From Lutjanus erythropterus (taxonomy: Eukaryota > Chordata > Actinopteri > Lutjaniformes > Lutjanidae), in contig CM034600.1 of the NCBI GenBank assembly GCA_020091685.1, positions 7,453,837 to 7,517,836 on the forward strand: 64,000 nt of DNA, written 5' to 3'. Positions within the stretch are counted from its first letter, which is position 1; every line of letters begins with the position of its first letter. The position numbers and the translations under genes are program-made. Under the pieces are notes generated by a model that did not search any database, was not told where the DNA came from, and saw nothing but the letters and a program-made list of their open reading frames with translations. Shown here in pieces: positions 25,620-36,518 of this stretch.

Positions 25620-25851
25620 TCTCATGTCCACCTGAATTGGTTAAATTGTGTTGTTTATGTTTCAGTAAGTTTCAGTAAACTTGCTGGATGAAACCAGCTA
25701 TTGTTAAGTCAGGCTAACTTTAAGTCACGCTAATGTTATGTCATTTTTAGCAATTATATTAGTTATATTTAACAAACTAAAAAAAACACTAAAGTTACTA
25801 TAAAGAACTACTTTTCCTGAAACCATGCTATTAGGGAGGAGCATACTTTTG

Positions 25852-26019
25852 CCAGTGGTGTACATGTACTTTTGAAAACTTAAGTATTTTTAAAAGCAAG
25901 AACTTTAACTCAAGTAAAATTTTGACTGAGCGACTTTCACTTGTAGTTGAGTAATATTTGACCAGGAGTATCTATACTTTGACTCAAGTACTGGGGTTCA
26001 GTACTTTGTCCACCACTGG
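25852..26019. mobile_element. Short MITE with CCAGTGGTG ends
   Basis: It starts CCAGTGGTGTACATGTACTT and ends AGTACTTTGTCCACCACTGG, so the ends form an inverted repeat of about 20 bases with few mismatches. The inside is full of ACTCAAGTA-type words. This matches a very common teleost short MITE. Length 168 bp. Confidence 0.8.
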
Positions 26020-27004
26020 CTAAAGCTAATAATTGAGTTGAAATACTGGAAACTTTTAGGTTTTCCTGCCTCAAATTTAAGGTGCATTAGTGGAACAGTT
26101 GATTTGAAAGCAATCAGATTATTAAGTACGTCTGACTTAAAGCAGTTGTATTCATATAACTTGATTTGAGAATTAAATTGTGTACTACCAATTGATGTAT
26201 TTTTTTAGGTTATCCAATAATTCTGTTTTTTTTTTTCCAGTGCAGCAGCCTCCATCCTCTCTGTCAGGTTTCTGTACCAGACAATGGAGAGGAAAGCTAT
26301 TGGACAACTGCCGACTTCCTTGAAAGCATTTATAGAAAATAGGAGTTTGTTTTTGTTCTTTCTTATCAGGAAAGCACCATGTCACCACACATCCATCTAT
26401 CCATTAGTTATTGTTTTCTGTCAACTGCATTGTGTTAGCACAATGCAAATATAATAACTCAATTTTCCTTATGCAGCATATGCAAATGAGTGCTTGCTAA
26501 TTAGCTATTGTTGATATAAGAGCATAAGAGTGAGAGAATATAGTGTGAGACTTGAGTTTTTCAGCCCTGAAATGGACTGCCAAATAGTCATTCAGGTTCT
26601 TATGTAAGAGCAAACTTAACTTCTCCGGCATTCCTGCAGCAGGAGGTTGACTGAAAACTGGACCTCTCAGCTGCAGCAGTACATTAGTTGAAAATATAAT
26701 GCTGCTTTGACGTAACATGGGAATTGCCCTCAGGATGACTTGACCAATTAAAGTGACAACTTGGAGGGGCTTATGCTCTTATCTGCTTTTCCACACTTAA
26801 CGCACTCAGTGAACACATTTGAGTTTCATAGCAAACCAAATGCTGCAAACACAAATAACAATCTCACTCCAAGCATGACATATATAAATACCCAACTACT
26901 AAACTTAGCCAGCGCTCAGATGCTGACACCCAACTGCTGAGTGTAACTGAGACGCCACAGAACACAGGTGGCTCACAAAAGTCTTTGTTACTACAGCGTA
27001 GAAG
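26020..27004. other. Intergenic stretch, nothing recognised
   Basis: AT-rich unique-looking sequence with no supported gene or repeat. Confidence 0.5.
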
Positions 27005-27515
27005 TAAATCTAATTTGGAAAAAGGGAGTTTTTCTTTTAAACATATCATATATGTTGGAATATAGTTGCTGAAAACATTAAAGACTGAGAACTATATAAT
27101 ACTGCATTGTGGAGTTGGCGCAGTGATGTGCTGGAGCCTCAACACTATATAAACCTCGTGAACCAACGCACAAATGATACTGCCTCCCCCTCACCCAACG
27201 GTCAGTTACAAATGTAACTTCAGCGACTCTCTCAGTCCAAATCAGCTCAGCAGCTCACTTCAGCTCGTTTCAGTTCCAACAACAAGGTAAAAAAAGGAAG
27301 GAAAAAAAAAATACCATCCTCACTCCCTTCTGTGGTTCTGGTGGCTCAAAAATGTCTGGACATGTCCAATAAAGCTGCTAGACAGAGCTTCCATATTTCA
27401 GGTTGATTTCAGGTCATTTTGGTTTTTGACATTGAGACGGTGGAGCGGACACGGCCCCAGCATTTCAGAGCAAAAAAACTGCCATTTTTTTCATGATTCT
27501 GAGACCTAATTGTGT
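27005..27515 (+). repeat. LTR-like dispersed repeat, copy C
   Basis: Same family and direction as 1-505. TATATAA lies at 27146-27152 and AATAAA at 27368-27373, 222 bases apart, close to the spacing in copy A. The left end is shared with copy B as far as a run near 27025-27040 (GGGAGTTTTTCTTTTAAAC). The right end is near GATTCTGAGACCT. It looks like an old solo element with no internal region beside it. Confidence 0.65.
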
Positions 27516-28872
27516 ATTCTTAGCGATTTTTCTAATCATTCAAATTTGCTGGGTGGTTAATAACACATGGACCTGCTGCACTTACATCAGTCCCTTCCCA
27601 GAGTCCAATGTGAGAGCAGCAGTAAAACAGCAACAAAAAGTGGTGTCTTGAGCCCCATTCTCTGTGTTCAGGGAACGTTTGTCAGTTTGACATAAACGGC
27701 CACCGTAATATGTACATTTTGATCTTCAGAACTGTGTGTACTGGCTGGTAAATGTGTTTGCACTGCCGGGGTTTGTCCTCTTATGTGCATTTGTGAAGGA
27801 GCTGCTTGTTTTCTCCAATGTGCACATTTGTACACCCCCCATGGCACTGGATGGCATGTATTAAATAATTCCTGTGGTAGTGTGCAATCCACTGGTTAAA
27901 CAAAGCACTGTCTCTGCTTCAGCTCGAAAAATACTAGGACGCTGTATTTGGTACAAATTGTTCTCAAGTCCTAAGACACCATAGTACATATTAAATGATT
28001 ATCTGGCTTTTTGTGTAAAATACAAAATTTTTCAATTTGGTCTTAATAATTAATTAGGATAACCTCAGGGTTATCCTTAGACTTGATGTGTCTCCTTTCC
28101 CTAATGTAAAGTTTGAGATAATATTTCTGCAAGTTAGATTATTCATAAATTGGTGTGTCCTCTAAGTACGGCCCAGTATCCGTTTGAAGGTGATTGGGCA
28201 CATTTTGAGGCAGAAATTTGCAATCTATTACTGAGCTGACATTAATGTTAAATTTTTGGAAAAAAAAACACATCCATGATATTCTGTAATCTTAATCTTA
28301 AAGAACCTTTATCATATAGTTTTACTTGCTGTTGTCACAATCTTTCCGTAACCCCAATCATACTGTAGGTAAAACATTCCCACTAAATGTAACTCAAGAT
28401 TTTCCAGAACGACTGAATGGTGTGTTTTCTGTCTTTTTTGTGCATCTCAGTGCTAGGTTTTACCTTCTCAAAGAGGGACATTTCACAGGCAAGAAAAAGC
28501 AATTTGTTGTAGCTTGTCTTCTCCATGGTGAAACTAATGTTAGCATCCACTGACTTTGTGTGTTTAGTGAAATCTCCAATTACAGCTGGCCCTGATCTTT
28601 ACCCATGTGTTGTAAACATAGCTCAGCCAGTGACTTGTGGTTCCTCCCAAAATGGATCTACTTCTTTTCTTACTCCTTCCTCCATGTATAGACTTTATTG
28701 CAGCAGTTAATTGTTATGAACAAATGGGTTCCATTGAAAATAAATAAATAAATATAGACAGTATGTCCTCATGACTGTATAGTTTGTCAGTGCAAGAAAC
28801 TTATTATGACAAGGGTTTGGTACCAAACCCTGTATTTTTTTTCAAGGGTAACCACACTACTGAATTCACATC
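27516..28872. other. Intergenic stretch, nothing recognised
   Basis: No exon, RNA gene or clear repeat seen. Short chance open frames only. Confidence 0.5.
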
Positions 28873-29370
28873 ACACACGTAACATAGTGTAATGTAACGC
28901 ACGTGATATAGATAGATGCAACATAGCACAACACAGTATATTGCAATGCAGCATATTGCAATGCAGCATATCACAAGGCAATGTATTGCAAGGCAGTGAA
29001 ATGCGAGGCAATGCAACACGAGGCAACATAACGTGAGGCCACATGATACCAAGCAACATAATTCAACACAACGCAAAGACATGTAACATACTGTTACTTA
29101 TGGATCTTAGGTAACTCAACTTTTGTAACTAATGCAATGCAATGTAATATAATGTAATGTAATGTAGTGCAACATAATGCAACACAAAGCAAAGCAACAT
29201 AGCACAACACAATAAAAAATGATGCAATGCAATGTAATGTAATGCACTGCGATGCAAAGTAACCCAACATAATATAATGTAGCATAAGGTATTGTATCGT
29301 AACGCAATGCAATGCAACACAACCTAATGCTATGCAACCTAACAAAATGTAACATAGTGTTACTCATGGA
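28873..29370. repeat. Degenerate pentanucleotide array
   Basis: About 490 bp built of variants of a five base unit (CAATG, TAATG, CAACA, TAACA and relatives). It is nearly free of long G or C runs. Three points share a landmark: GTAACATAGTGTAATG near 28878, GTAACATACTGTTACTTATG near 29084 and GTAACATAGTGTTACTCATG near 29350. This suggests larger blocks of about 200-270 bp were duplicated. The Cys/His/Leu/Ile-rich frames on the minus strand (four overlapping, 62-92 codons) come only from the five base period and are not genes. Confidence 0.85.
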
Positions 29371-29375
29371 CGTAA

Positions 29376-29490
29376 CTTAGCTTACGTAACTGACATACTA
29401 CTTTTAGGCCAAACGTGATCTTTTCCTAAACTTATTTAGTTAGTTTTGTTACCTAAACCTAACCAAACTGCTTGTTTAGTTATGAGGAAA
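29376..29490 (-). repeat. Teleost repeat with GGTTTAGGTAACAAAAC motif
   Basis: The reverse complement reads GGTTAGGTTTAGGTAACAAA and then TTTAGGAAAAGATCACG, and it ends in AGTTACGTAAGCTAAGTTAC. It is the opposite-strand relative of 8545-8720. It directly abuts the pentanucleotide array. Confidence 0.55.
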
Positions 29491-29545
29491 GCTATTTGGC
29501 CGCCATGCTGTAAGGTGGTGGTTTCAAATTAGCAGTATTATGTTT

Positions 29546-29636
29546 CCATCCATCCATCCATCCATCCATCCATCCATCCATCCATCTGTCCATCCATCCA
29601 TCCATCCATCCATCCATCCATCCATCCATCCATCCA
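29546..29636. repeat. (CATC)n tetranucleotide microsatellite
   Basis: About 90 bases of CATC repeat, interrupted once by CTGTC near 29586. The Trp-Met-Asp-Gly frame on the minus strand is an artefact of it. Confidence 0.97.
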
Positions 29637-29639
29637 ATT

Positions 29640-30702
29640 CCTAAACTGGCAGAAAAATGTAGACTCAGTGGATGATAGTAAATCTTCTTAGCAACCATGC
29701 CCGAGGGATAAAATGATATCAGGTGGCTGTAAAGTAACAAAAAATGATTTATTCTGATGGAGAACAGTCTCCTCCATTAAAGTCATTACTAACCATGTCG
29801 GCACAGAAGTCCTTCCACACTCACCAGCTAAAAGAGCGAAGTACTATTTTTGAGATTGAGATCAGTTTTGTTGGAATAAATTGTGTTTTTCGCCACTTTA
29901 GACTTTTTTCCAAATCAAATGGTTGCCTAGCAAGGAGGATAATACAGAGTCGATAGCACTTGTCCTTCCATAGAATACAATTATACTTACTTCATGACCC
30001 AGACAACTATGTTTCAAACTGTTGTGGAAATCTAGATAAGGACTTTTTCTTGATTTGTACGTTGGTGTAGGTGGTGTCTTTGAAGGACTCCGCTGATGTG
30101 ATGCATAACTCAAATCGTATCTAAGCAGAGAGAAAATCATTTGATTGCACCACTTGACTTAGCGAGGCAAGATGGTGAGGGCAATCGCTCCTCATCATCT
30201 CTCTCTCACTCTTTTAATAATAGCATTGCCACTGTGAATTTTGAGCACACTTATGTTGGCCTCAGCAGCATGATACAATCACACTGACCTCATGTGATTT
30301 AATGCAATCAGCCCTCACAGCTTGTGTGAAATTGTATTGTTCTGTTTCAAAGGAAATGGGCTATGATTCTGTGGAAATGATCCTACAGTGTCGCCCCAGA
30401 ATAATTCTGCAGGGAAATGATGAGGCGATGTCATTAAGCAGACAGTTGTGTATGAAAAGCTTTTGGCTCCTTCAGGGATTGTGGAATGTGTTAATCATTG
30501 TGTAGAACAAAAAGGATTTGTAATAATAGAGGCTTCAAGGCTGCTGCAGCAGGGGAGGAAATTCAGAGTTAGTTGATTTCTAGGTTGTTGGTTTACTCTA
30601 TTTGACATCTTTATAGGAATTTATACACCACATTTGTGTGTCTATGGTACCGCAATCGCAGATTCTTTGATGTCTGTCTGTCACATTAAGAGATTATTGA
30701 GA
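29640..30702. other. Intergenic stretch with candidate regulatory patch 30150-30480
   Basis: No gene seen. The patch at 30150-30480 has balanced composition with TTTAATAATAGCATTGCC, GTGATTTAATGCAATCAGCC and TTTCAAAGGAAATGGGC, and no simple repeats. It resembles conserved noncoding DNA. This needs an alignment to decide. Confidence 0.4.
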
Positions 30703-31020
30703 TTAAAGGGATATTTCACCCCACACTCAAAAATACATATTTTCCCCTGGCTTGTAGTGCTGTTTACCCATCTAGATAGTTGTGGTGTGAGTTGCAGAGT
30801 TTTGGAGATATCCGCCATAGAAATGTCTGCCTTCTCTCCAATATAATCAGACAAAATGGCAGTTGACTTGTGGTGCACAAAGCATCAAAAAATACATTTG
30901 AAAAAATCAAAAACAGTATCTCTTTGCAAAAATAATGACCCATTTACTCAAGATAGTCTAATTATCTTGGAAAAAAGGCAGCCGATATCCCCAAAACAAA
31001 GAAATCTATATGGATAAATG
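30703..31020. repeat. Foldback-family MITE, shortened copy
   Basis: It starts TTAAAGGGATATTTCACCCC. It shares with 58988-59487 the words AAAATACATATTT, AGTGCTGTTTA, CATCTAGATAG, GAGTTTTGGAGATAT, TCTGCCTTCTC, AGTRTCTCTTT and TTACTCAAG. The right arm is only partly kept (CCGATATCCCCAAAAC). Confidence 0.65.
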
Positions 31021-31079
31021 TAATAGACATTTTGGGAAATGCACTTATTCACTTTATTGTAACAAGTTGGACACAAAGC

Positions 31080-31165
31080 CAGCAGCTGTCTAGCTTATCT
31101 TAGCTTTTCTTAGCGTAAAGACTAGAAACAGGGGTTAATAGCCTGGCTCTGTCTAAAGCAGGGGT
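31080..31165 (+). repeat. Teleost repeat with AGCTTATCTTAGC motif
   Basis: CTAGCTTATCTTAGCTTTTC, AGACTAGAAACAGGGG and AGCCTGGCTCTGTCTAAAG match the motif also seen at 20051-20235. Confidence 0.6.
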
Positions 31166-31514
31166 TCTCAACATTTTAATGACTCAGTGCCGGTTTAGGG
31201 AGCCAGCATATGATTGACAGCTGCACAGGAGAATCCATGAACCTGTTGCAGGATTTGTGATTGTTCTCATAATGACATAACTCTGAATTCCATGAACACC
31301 AAATTCATCTGATAAGGCAGACCCTGAAGTCCAACGAAGTACAAGAGTTGATAAATTTTCCGAAAATCTCATCTCCTCTTTTCCTCAAGCATACATCATT
31401 TTTTTTCCAAATTGTCGACCAAAATCGCTAGCTTTAGCTAACAGCACTTTCATCGATGACAGAATATAATTAAACTTGCAAGGTGCCATGGTTTCATTCT
31501 ACAAGTTGTCAAGC

Positions 31515-31810
31515 AGTTTTCTCTGCTCTGAAATGCTGGCAGTTGTTTCAGTGACCTGAAAAATGGACGCTCCATCCAGCAGCTTTATTGGACATGTTCA
31601 GACATGTTTGAGCCACCAGAGCCGGAGGACGGTGACAGGATGGTATTTTTTTTTTTTTTCTTGTGTCTGGTTGTTGTAACTCAAGAGAGCTGAAGTGAAC
31701 TGTTGGGCTGATTTGGACAGAGAGTAATTTGTAACTGACCGTTAGAGAGCATGAGGGACGTTATTGTTGATGTGTTGTGTTTCTGAGGCTCACATTGTGT
31801 TAGGGTATGT
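31515..31810 (-). repeat. LTR-like dispersed repeat, copy D (partial)
   Basis: Minus-strand partial copy of the family at 1-505. TTTATT at 31584-31589 is the AATAAA equivalent. The flanking GGACATGTTCAGACATGTTT and GAGCCACCAGAGCC words match copy B closely. The promoter-like part is poorly kept. Confidence 0.6.
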
Positions 31811-31864
31811 GTCCATAGGATCCGTCATTTACCAAGCTCCCCAGTCATACATAAGCAGCTCCTA

Positions 31865-31903
31865 ATTTGCATAAAAATTAGGTCAAGGCTATTTTATGCA
31901 AAT
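31865..31903. repeat. Inverted pair of ATTTGCAT octamers
   Basis: ATTTGCATAAAA at 31865-31876 and TTTTATGCAAAT at 31892-31903 are perfect reverse complements separated by 15 bases. Each contains a POU-factor octamer. It may be a binding site pair or chance in a repeat. Confidence 0.85.
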
Positions 31904-32290
31904 AAGGGGCATCAAGTGCAACTTGCTGCTAGAGAAATATAATAAGAGAAAGGCTCCAAAATAGCCGTCATGTTGGTCTGATTTGAAATCTGGCAGAAGA
32001 CGGCCCACGAGTGAAAACATTCATCCAATCACATGCAGCCAGGAAGTATTTGAGCAGCTGTGCATTGGTTTTCAAGGAGATCATCATCCACCATGATACC
32101 ACCTAGTGGCATGCTCAACAGGCCTCCAAAGCTGGGAGGCGGCGTGTCCCCTCATGTCCAGAAATGCCCCTGTGAACATGTACCCTTACAGTCAGTTCAC
32201 ACTACATGCTTGGGCAGTGCATGTGTGGGTGTTACTTGTTGGTTTTTATTTTAGCACCCATATTAACAGCCCACTTGAGAAGCACTGTGT

Positions 32291-35269
32291 GTCCCGTGCG
32301 GCTGTAGCTGTGCTTCATGCAGAGACTTGAAGTCTCGCTTATTTTCAGAAATAAGTACACATAAGAAGTACACAGTGAAAGTGACCTATTGACAGTCAAA
32401 TTGACATTATATCAGCAACAGGACAACTCTCACTAAAGTTTAACTGTCTATATCTGTAAAATAAGTCACAGACATGAAAAAAACAGGCAAACGGTAGTGC
32501 TCTTTCTTTTTCTTCCTCTCTTTTCTTTTTCTCCCTCCTGCTCTCCCTCCCTCCTTCTCTCTCTGAAATAGCGGGAACATCACTGATTGCCCTGTGTGTT
32601 TACAGCTCTTTTCTTCTCTTCAAAACTCTCCTGCACAGTCAGTATAGAAAGACAGGGCTTTCAGCAGCCACCTTACAACAGAAACGCTGTCTGTGTGAAC
32701 ACCACAGGTGTATAAGGTGCTGCAGTTCAGTAAGGTAGCCAACACACACAGGTACATGTGGTATGAACCAGCCATTAGGGGGGCCATGTTTTTACTGGTC
32801 TAACTCCTTTACACAGACTTTAATAGTTCCATGGTTGTGTAATTTTCTTGGATTTATTCATATGATTCATATGATACAAAACGTCTTATTTAATGAATGT
32901 CAAACACTTTGGATCTCCATATCACCACACTGTAATATTGGAACAAAATTCATGAAAGATAAAAGGTCTCACCCCTCTCTTTCCTAACGCTCTTTGTTAA
33001 AATTGTGGGTATTTTTCTGCACTCATTAATTTTTTTGTGGTTGATTTTATTGTATTCTGTCAGGTTAAGTTTTCATTTCATGTTTCGATGCACTTTTGAC
33101 CCTCATGTTCAGCACTTTGAAATGCCTTTGTCTTTGATAAATGCTATACTGTAATCTTGTCTTACTGTGCCTGGTCTTTGGTCTTTTTGAGTTTCAGTTG
33201 TGTTCACGGATCAAACTATACTATCAAACTATTTTTTTTACAGCAGACATTTTGATTTGTCTGCCACTCAGCTGACTTTTATACAGGAAGCCCCCCAGCA
33301 AAAATCTAATTATTATAATTACATGAAATTTCTCGCTAACATAAAGAGTGACCCGTTTTCAATGCAGCGAGAATGAAGACCGGTAATGATGATAAATATG
33401 TTTTATTGTATTGACTGGCTGAAGTAAAGAAATTCCTAACATATCCTGTCTATATTTAGCATAAACTTAGGTTTATCTCCCCCTTATCAGCCCTGGGAGT
33501 TAGGAAACACACAGATGTTACTAATGACATTAAAGGTTGCTCCATTCTGTTCAGGTGAAACATACCTGAAACTGAAGCAGCTAAATGGAATTTAGCCATT
33601 CAGCCTCTGTGCTTTTCCTACTGTGACATGCCAAATAGTCTTCTGTGAAAAATGCCTACTGATATACAACTTTTCTTAACAAAGCTACGTCATGATTTAA
33701 CTGAATGTTTTGCTTTATTTAGATTTTTGCACATTTAACCTGATGATTCCTTTAAAAAAAAAGACAAATTGAACATTTCAAGCCTGGATTATTACTTGAT
33801 GTTTCACTACAGTCGTTGTCTTTTTACTACCCAGGCTTGTTCACATTAGATGAACATGTGGCTCATTGTCATTGTTTGATTGCAGCATACAGTCGCTGCC
33901 CGTCCGTCTGTCAGCAACATTAAACATTTAATTACAAGCCTGGTGGTACACAAAAGCTGTGATTAATACGCATCATCTTGTGATGACTCACCATCAAGAC
34001 TCATTTTCAGCATCAGCATATAATTTTGGAAATATTGGTCTGATCTGATCTAATTTACCTTGTATTTGCACAGAGCATTTCAGATTCATAAAATGAAGGG
34101 TGTCAGGAGAATTATTTATAACCAAAAGTCAACTTCATTAAAAAAAAAAAGAGTTCTCTGTAGTTTTCCCAATCAAGGCTTTGTATTCATCTGAAGCTGC
34201 TTCCCTGTGTCTAGCCTTGGGATTTCCATATAAATTTCTCTGTTCAGCCCTCTTGCTCCCTTTTATTCTCTTTCACCAGTTTCTCTCTCTTTCCTTTGAT
34301 CAAGTGCTTTTTCCCTCGTGTTTGCCGGGACGTCAAGCTTGACTGCTTGGCAGTGGCCTTCCTTTTAAATGTTGTTTCTATTGCTCTACTGTCACAGATC
34401 ACTGACCAGAGACTGGAGTGGCAATGGAGGCTTCTACACCATGCACCACTCATACATTTCCCAATGATGCTCATTGAAAAGGTGATTTTCTGCCTGTCTG
34501 GAACAATAAGCCAGCTTGGCACATAAAGCTCTCCTGGTATGAATACAGCAAAATTGAGCCCTTAAGACCAGGATTTCATGTGCGAGGTCTGATGAGGAAA
34601 CAGTCATGTCTAATTTTACTTGCATCATTAAGGGGGTTTATTTCAGGATTGGCAAATAAGCTGAAAGGATTCTGTTGCAGTAAAAACATATTACAGACAT
34701 ATATCAGGTAGTATTACTTTGAGTGCAACATGCTGGGTGACAATTGAATTCATTTAAAGTGCAGACACACAAAAAAGTGTGAAAATTATGCTTGTATAAA
34801 TAAATCCATATATATTATATATTATAATATTTTAATATTATTATGATGTTATAAATTCTATTAAGTATTGTAATCCAAAATAATATTTGAGGTAGCAGTA
34901 CACTTAATATATATGAAATCATCATTTGTAGGGTATTTTAAAAATGGCTGGTGGCTGTCCTGAACCTTAACCACTAAATTTCAACTCATGAAAATGATAA
35001 GGTAATGATTTTTGCTTTTTTTTTTCCATCGAGAGATCGTAGATCTTTTTGATGTTTTTGAAAAGTGAAGTAGAAAAAAGACAATTATTTTGTATTTTCT
35101 TTGAAAATTAAGCATCTCTATATAAAAATGTTTGGAAAACACTTGTTTGCATCACAATTTTACATCATCACATAACCCTACACTTTTAATCTGGAAATGC
35201 ATCTGTGTCCCTCCCTCTCATGGCTGCATGGTGAGGAGACAGGTGCCATCATTTTGAACTAAACGTGTT
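32291..35269. other. Intergenic stretch; weak LINE-tail-like piece at 33050-33165
   Basis: No gene seen. A pyrimidine-rich run lies at about 32500-32565. At 33050-33165 the words AGCACTTTGAAATGCC and TGATAAATGCTATA resemble the 3' tail of L2/CR1-type LINEs. A very AT-rich stretch lies at about 34795-34870. Confidence 0.4.
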
Positions 35270-35690
35270 TAAAAAGTCACTTGTGGTATTGCAGCAAAAA
35301 AATTACCCACAGGCCCAAAAAGCATTTTTTCCCCCCATGCACCACCATTGTAAAAGAGATGTCTGTAAAACTGTTGGCAGGACACGTCGAACTACAAACA
35401 AACTCAGTTATGACTCTTTTTGTCATAAACTTTTGCTCCATGACAGTTTTATGTTTGTAAAAGTTTCTTCAAGCTGAAAAAAGCAATTTAAAAATCTGTG
35501 ATATCATCACAATGTAAAGTCTATGGGCTGAGTGGGAACTTGCAGGTGGGGGCAAGGGGGAAACAATACCGCACATATTCAATGGGCTGTATAACTGGGA
35601 AGTAAACCCAGAAGCCAGAAAACATTTTTGGCTTATGCATAGGTGAATTTCATTGGATCGAATGGGCGCCATCTTTGCATTCATTGTTTA
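35270..35690 (+). repeat. Dispersed repeat pair, copy 2
   Basis: Direct-orientation partner of 5650-6060 with the same ordered landmarks (GCCCAAAAAGCATTTT, CAATGTAAAGTCTATGGG, GGGCGCCATCTTTG). It ends about 0.8 kb before the ctnnbl1 start codon. Confidence 0.75.
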
Positions 35691-36279
35691 GTTTCATTAT
35701 GATACATCTATGTTAGTGACCATTTTGCATGATAACAATACAATGCATATAAGCCTTTGTTTTTGCCTTTGGCCTGTGAACTGTCATATTTCCCTCCAAG
35801 GGAAAAAGTTTGGTCACTCCTACTTTAAATGTGTAAGTAGTTCTCTCTGTGTTATTTATTGTAGATAGTCTGGTGCAAAACATTTTTAATCTTAACCAGG
35901 CTTTACAACTGTTTCAAGGAATGCATCACAACTTTCTGCCTGCTGGTGCCCCGCAGGACGCAGCTGGTTCCCTTTTTTTATTTTTTTTTTCACACTGGCA
36001 CTGCTGCTCAGACAGCCTGATCTAACTCTAAATCTGTATACAGTCTATGTTGCCAGAAAGCCTTCATTAGCTGAAATTTTATTTACTTATTTATAATTTC
36101 CATAAAATCTGATTTGCAATCTGCTGAATTACCTCGACTCATAAGCTTTAAACAAAGACATACATTTAATTCAGTTGTAGACATACATGTTAGGGAAAAC
36201 GCTATTAAGTTGACTTAATGTGTTTTGTTTTGTTTTTTTAACCCAGATTTACAAAAATAAGCTTTAGGGTGCAGCATTC
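35691..36279. other. Intergenic stretch before ctnnbl1, nothing recognised
   Basis: AT-rich, with poly-T runs at about 35972-35990. No repeat or exon recognised. Confidence 0.5.
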
Positions 36280-36488
36280 AAGAGCTCCTATCATATCACG
36301 GATCTTATAGCTGTCAAAGTTTACGACAGTATCTTGCTGCGACAGTGAACACAACGTTTTACGGCAAGCATGTGTATTACGTGCAAAGCTTGTTGTTAAC
36401 CGGGTGAATTACTGGTGGAGTATACGCTTTCATTTATTTCCGAACATTGAACAAAATATTTTTACGTTTAGGCATTTAACCCGGAGAG
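36280..36488 (+). promoter_or_regulatory. ctnnbl1: Probable ctnnbl1 promoter and 5' leader
   Basis: This is inferred from position just before the first coding exon. There is no TATA box. CpG words are more frequent than in the flanks (CACGGATC, TTACGACAG, CTGCGACAG, ACAACGTTTTACGGC, TTACGTGC). An in-frame TAA at 36477-36479 stops any upstream extension of the protein. A nine-codon upstream frame (ATG 36370-36372, TAA 36397-36399) would be in the leader if transcription starts before it. The transcription start cannot be placed from sequence alone. Confidence 0.5.
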
Positions 36489-36518
36489 ATGGATGTTGGA
36501 GAGCTCCTGAGCTATCAG
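36489..36518 (+). CDS. ctnnbl1: ctnnbl1 coding exon 1
   Basis: Ten codons, MDVGELLSYQ, identical to the start I recall for the mammalian protein. The donor is CAG|GTAGAT and the intron phase is 0. The start context is GAGATGG (G at -3 and +4). Confidence 0.95.

Larger units (their letters stand above)
31158..32290. mobile_element. Possible hAT-like element with a nested LTR-like repeat
   Basis: The left end CAGGGGTTCTCAACATTTT resembles hAT terminal repeats. An inverted partner may be at about 32272-32290, where the reverse complement reads CAGTGCTTCTCAAGTGGGC. The 8 base flanks do not match, so I cannot confirm one insertion. The family D copy at 31515-31810 and an inverted octamer pair at 31865-31903 lie inside. 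No transposase frame is seen. Confidence 0.35.

Noticed and set aside
28804-29367. Several Cys/His/Leu/Ile-rich minus-strand frames resembling a repetitive protein
   Set aside because: They are translations of the degenerate pentanucleotide array. The five base period gives the same residues in shifting frames.
28873-29640. CRISPR-like array
   Set aside because: The five base and four base tandem repeats have no spacers, and the context is a vertebrate genome.
29492-29740. Trp-Met-Asp-Gly repeat peptide
   Set aside because: Product of the CATC tetranucleotide repeat on the opposite strand.
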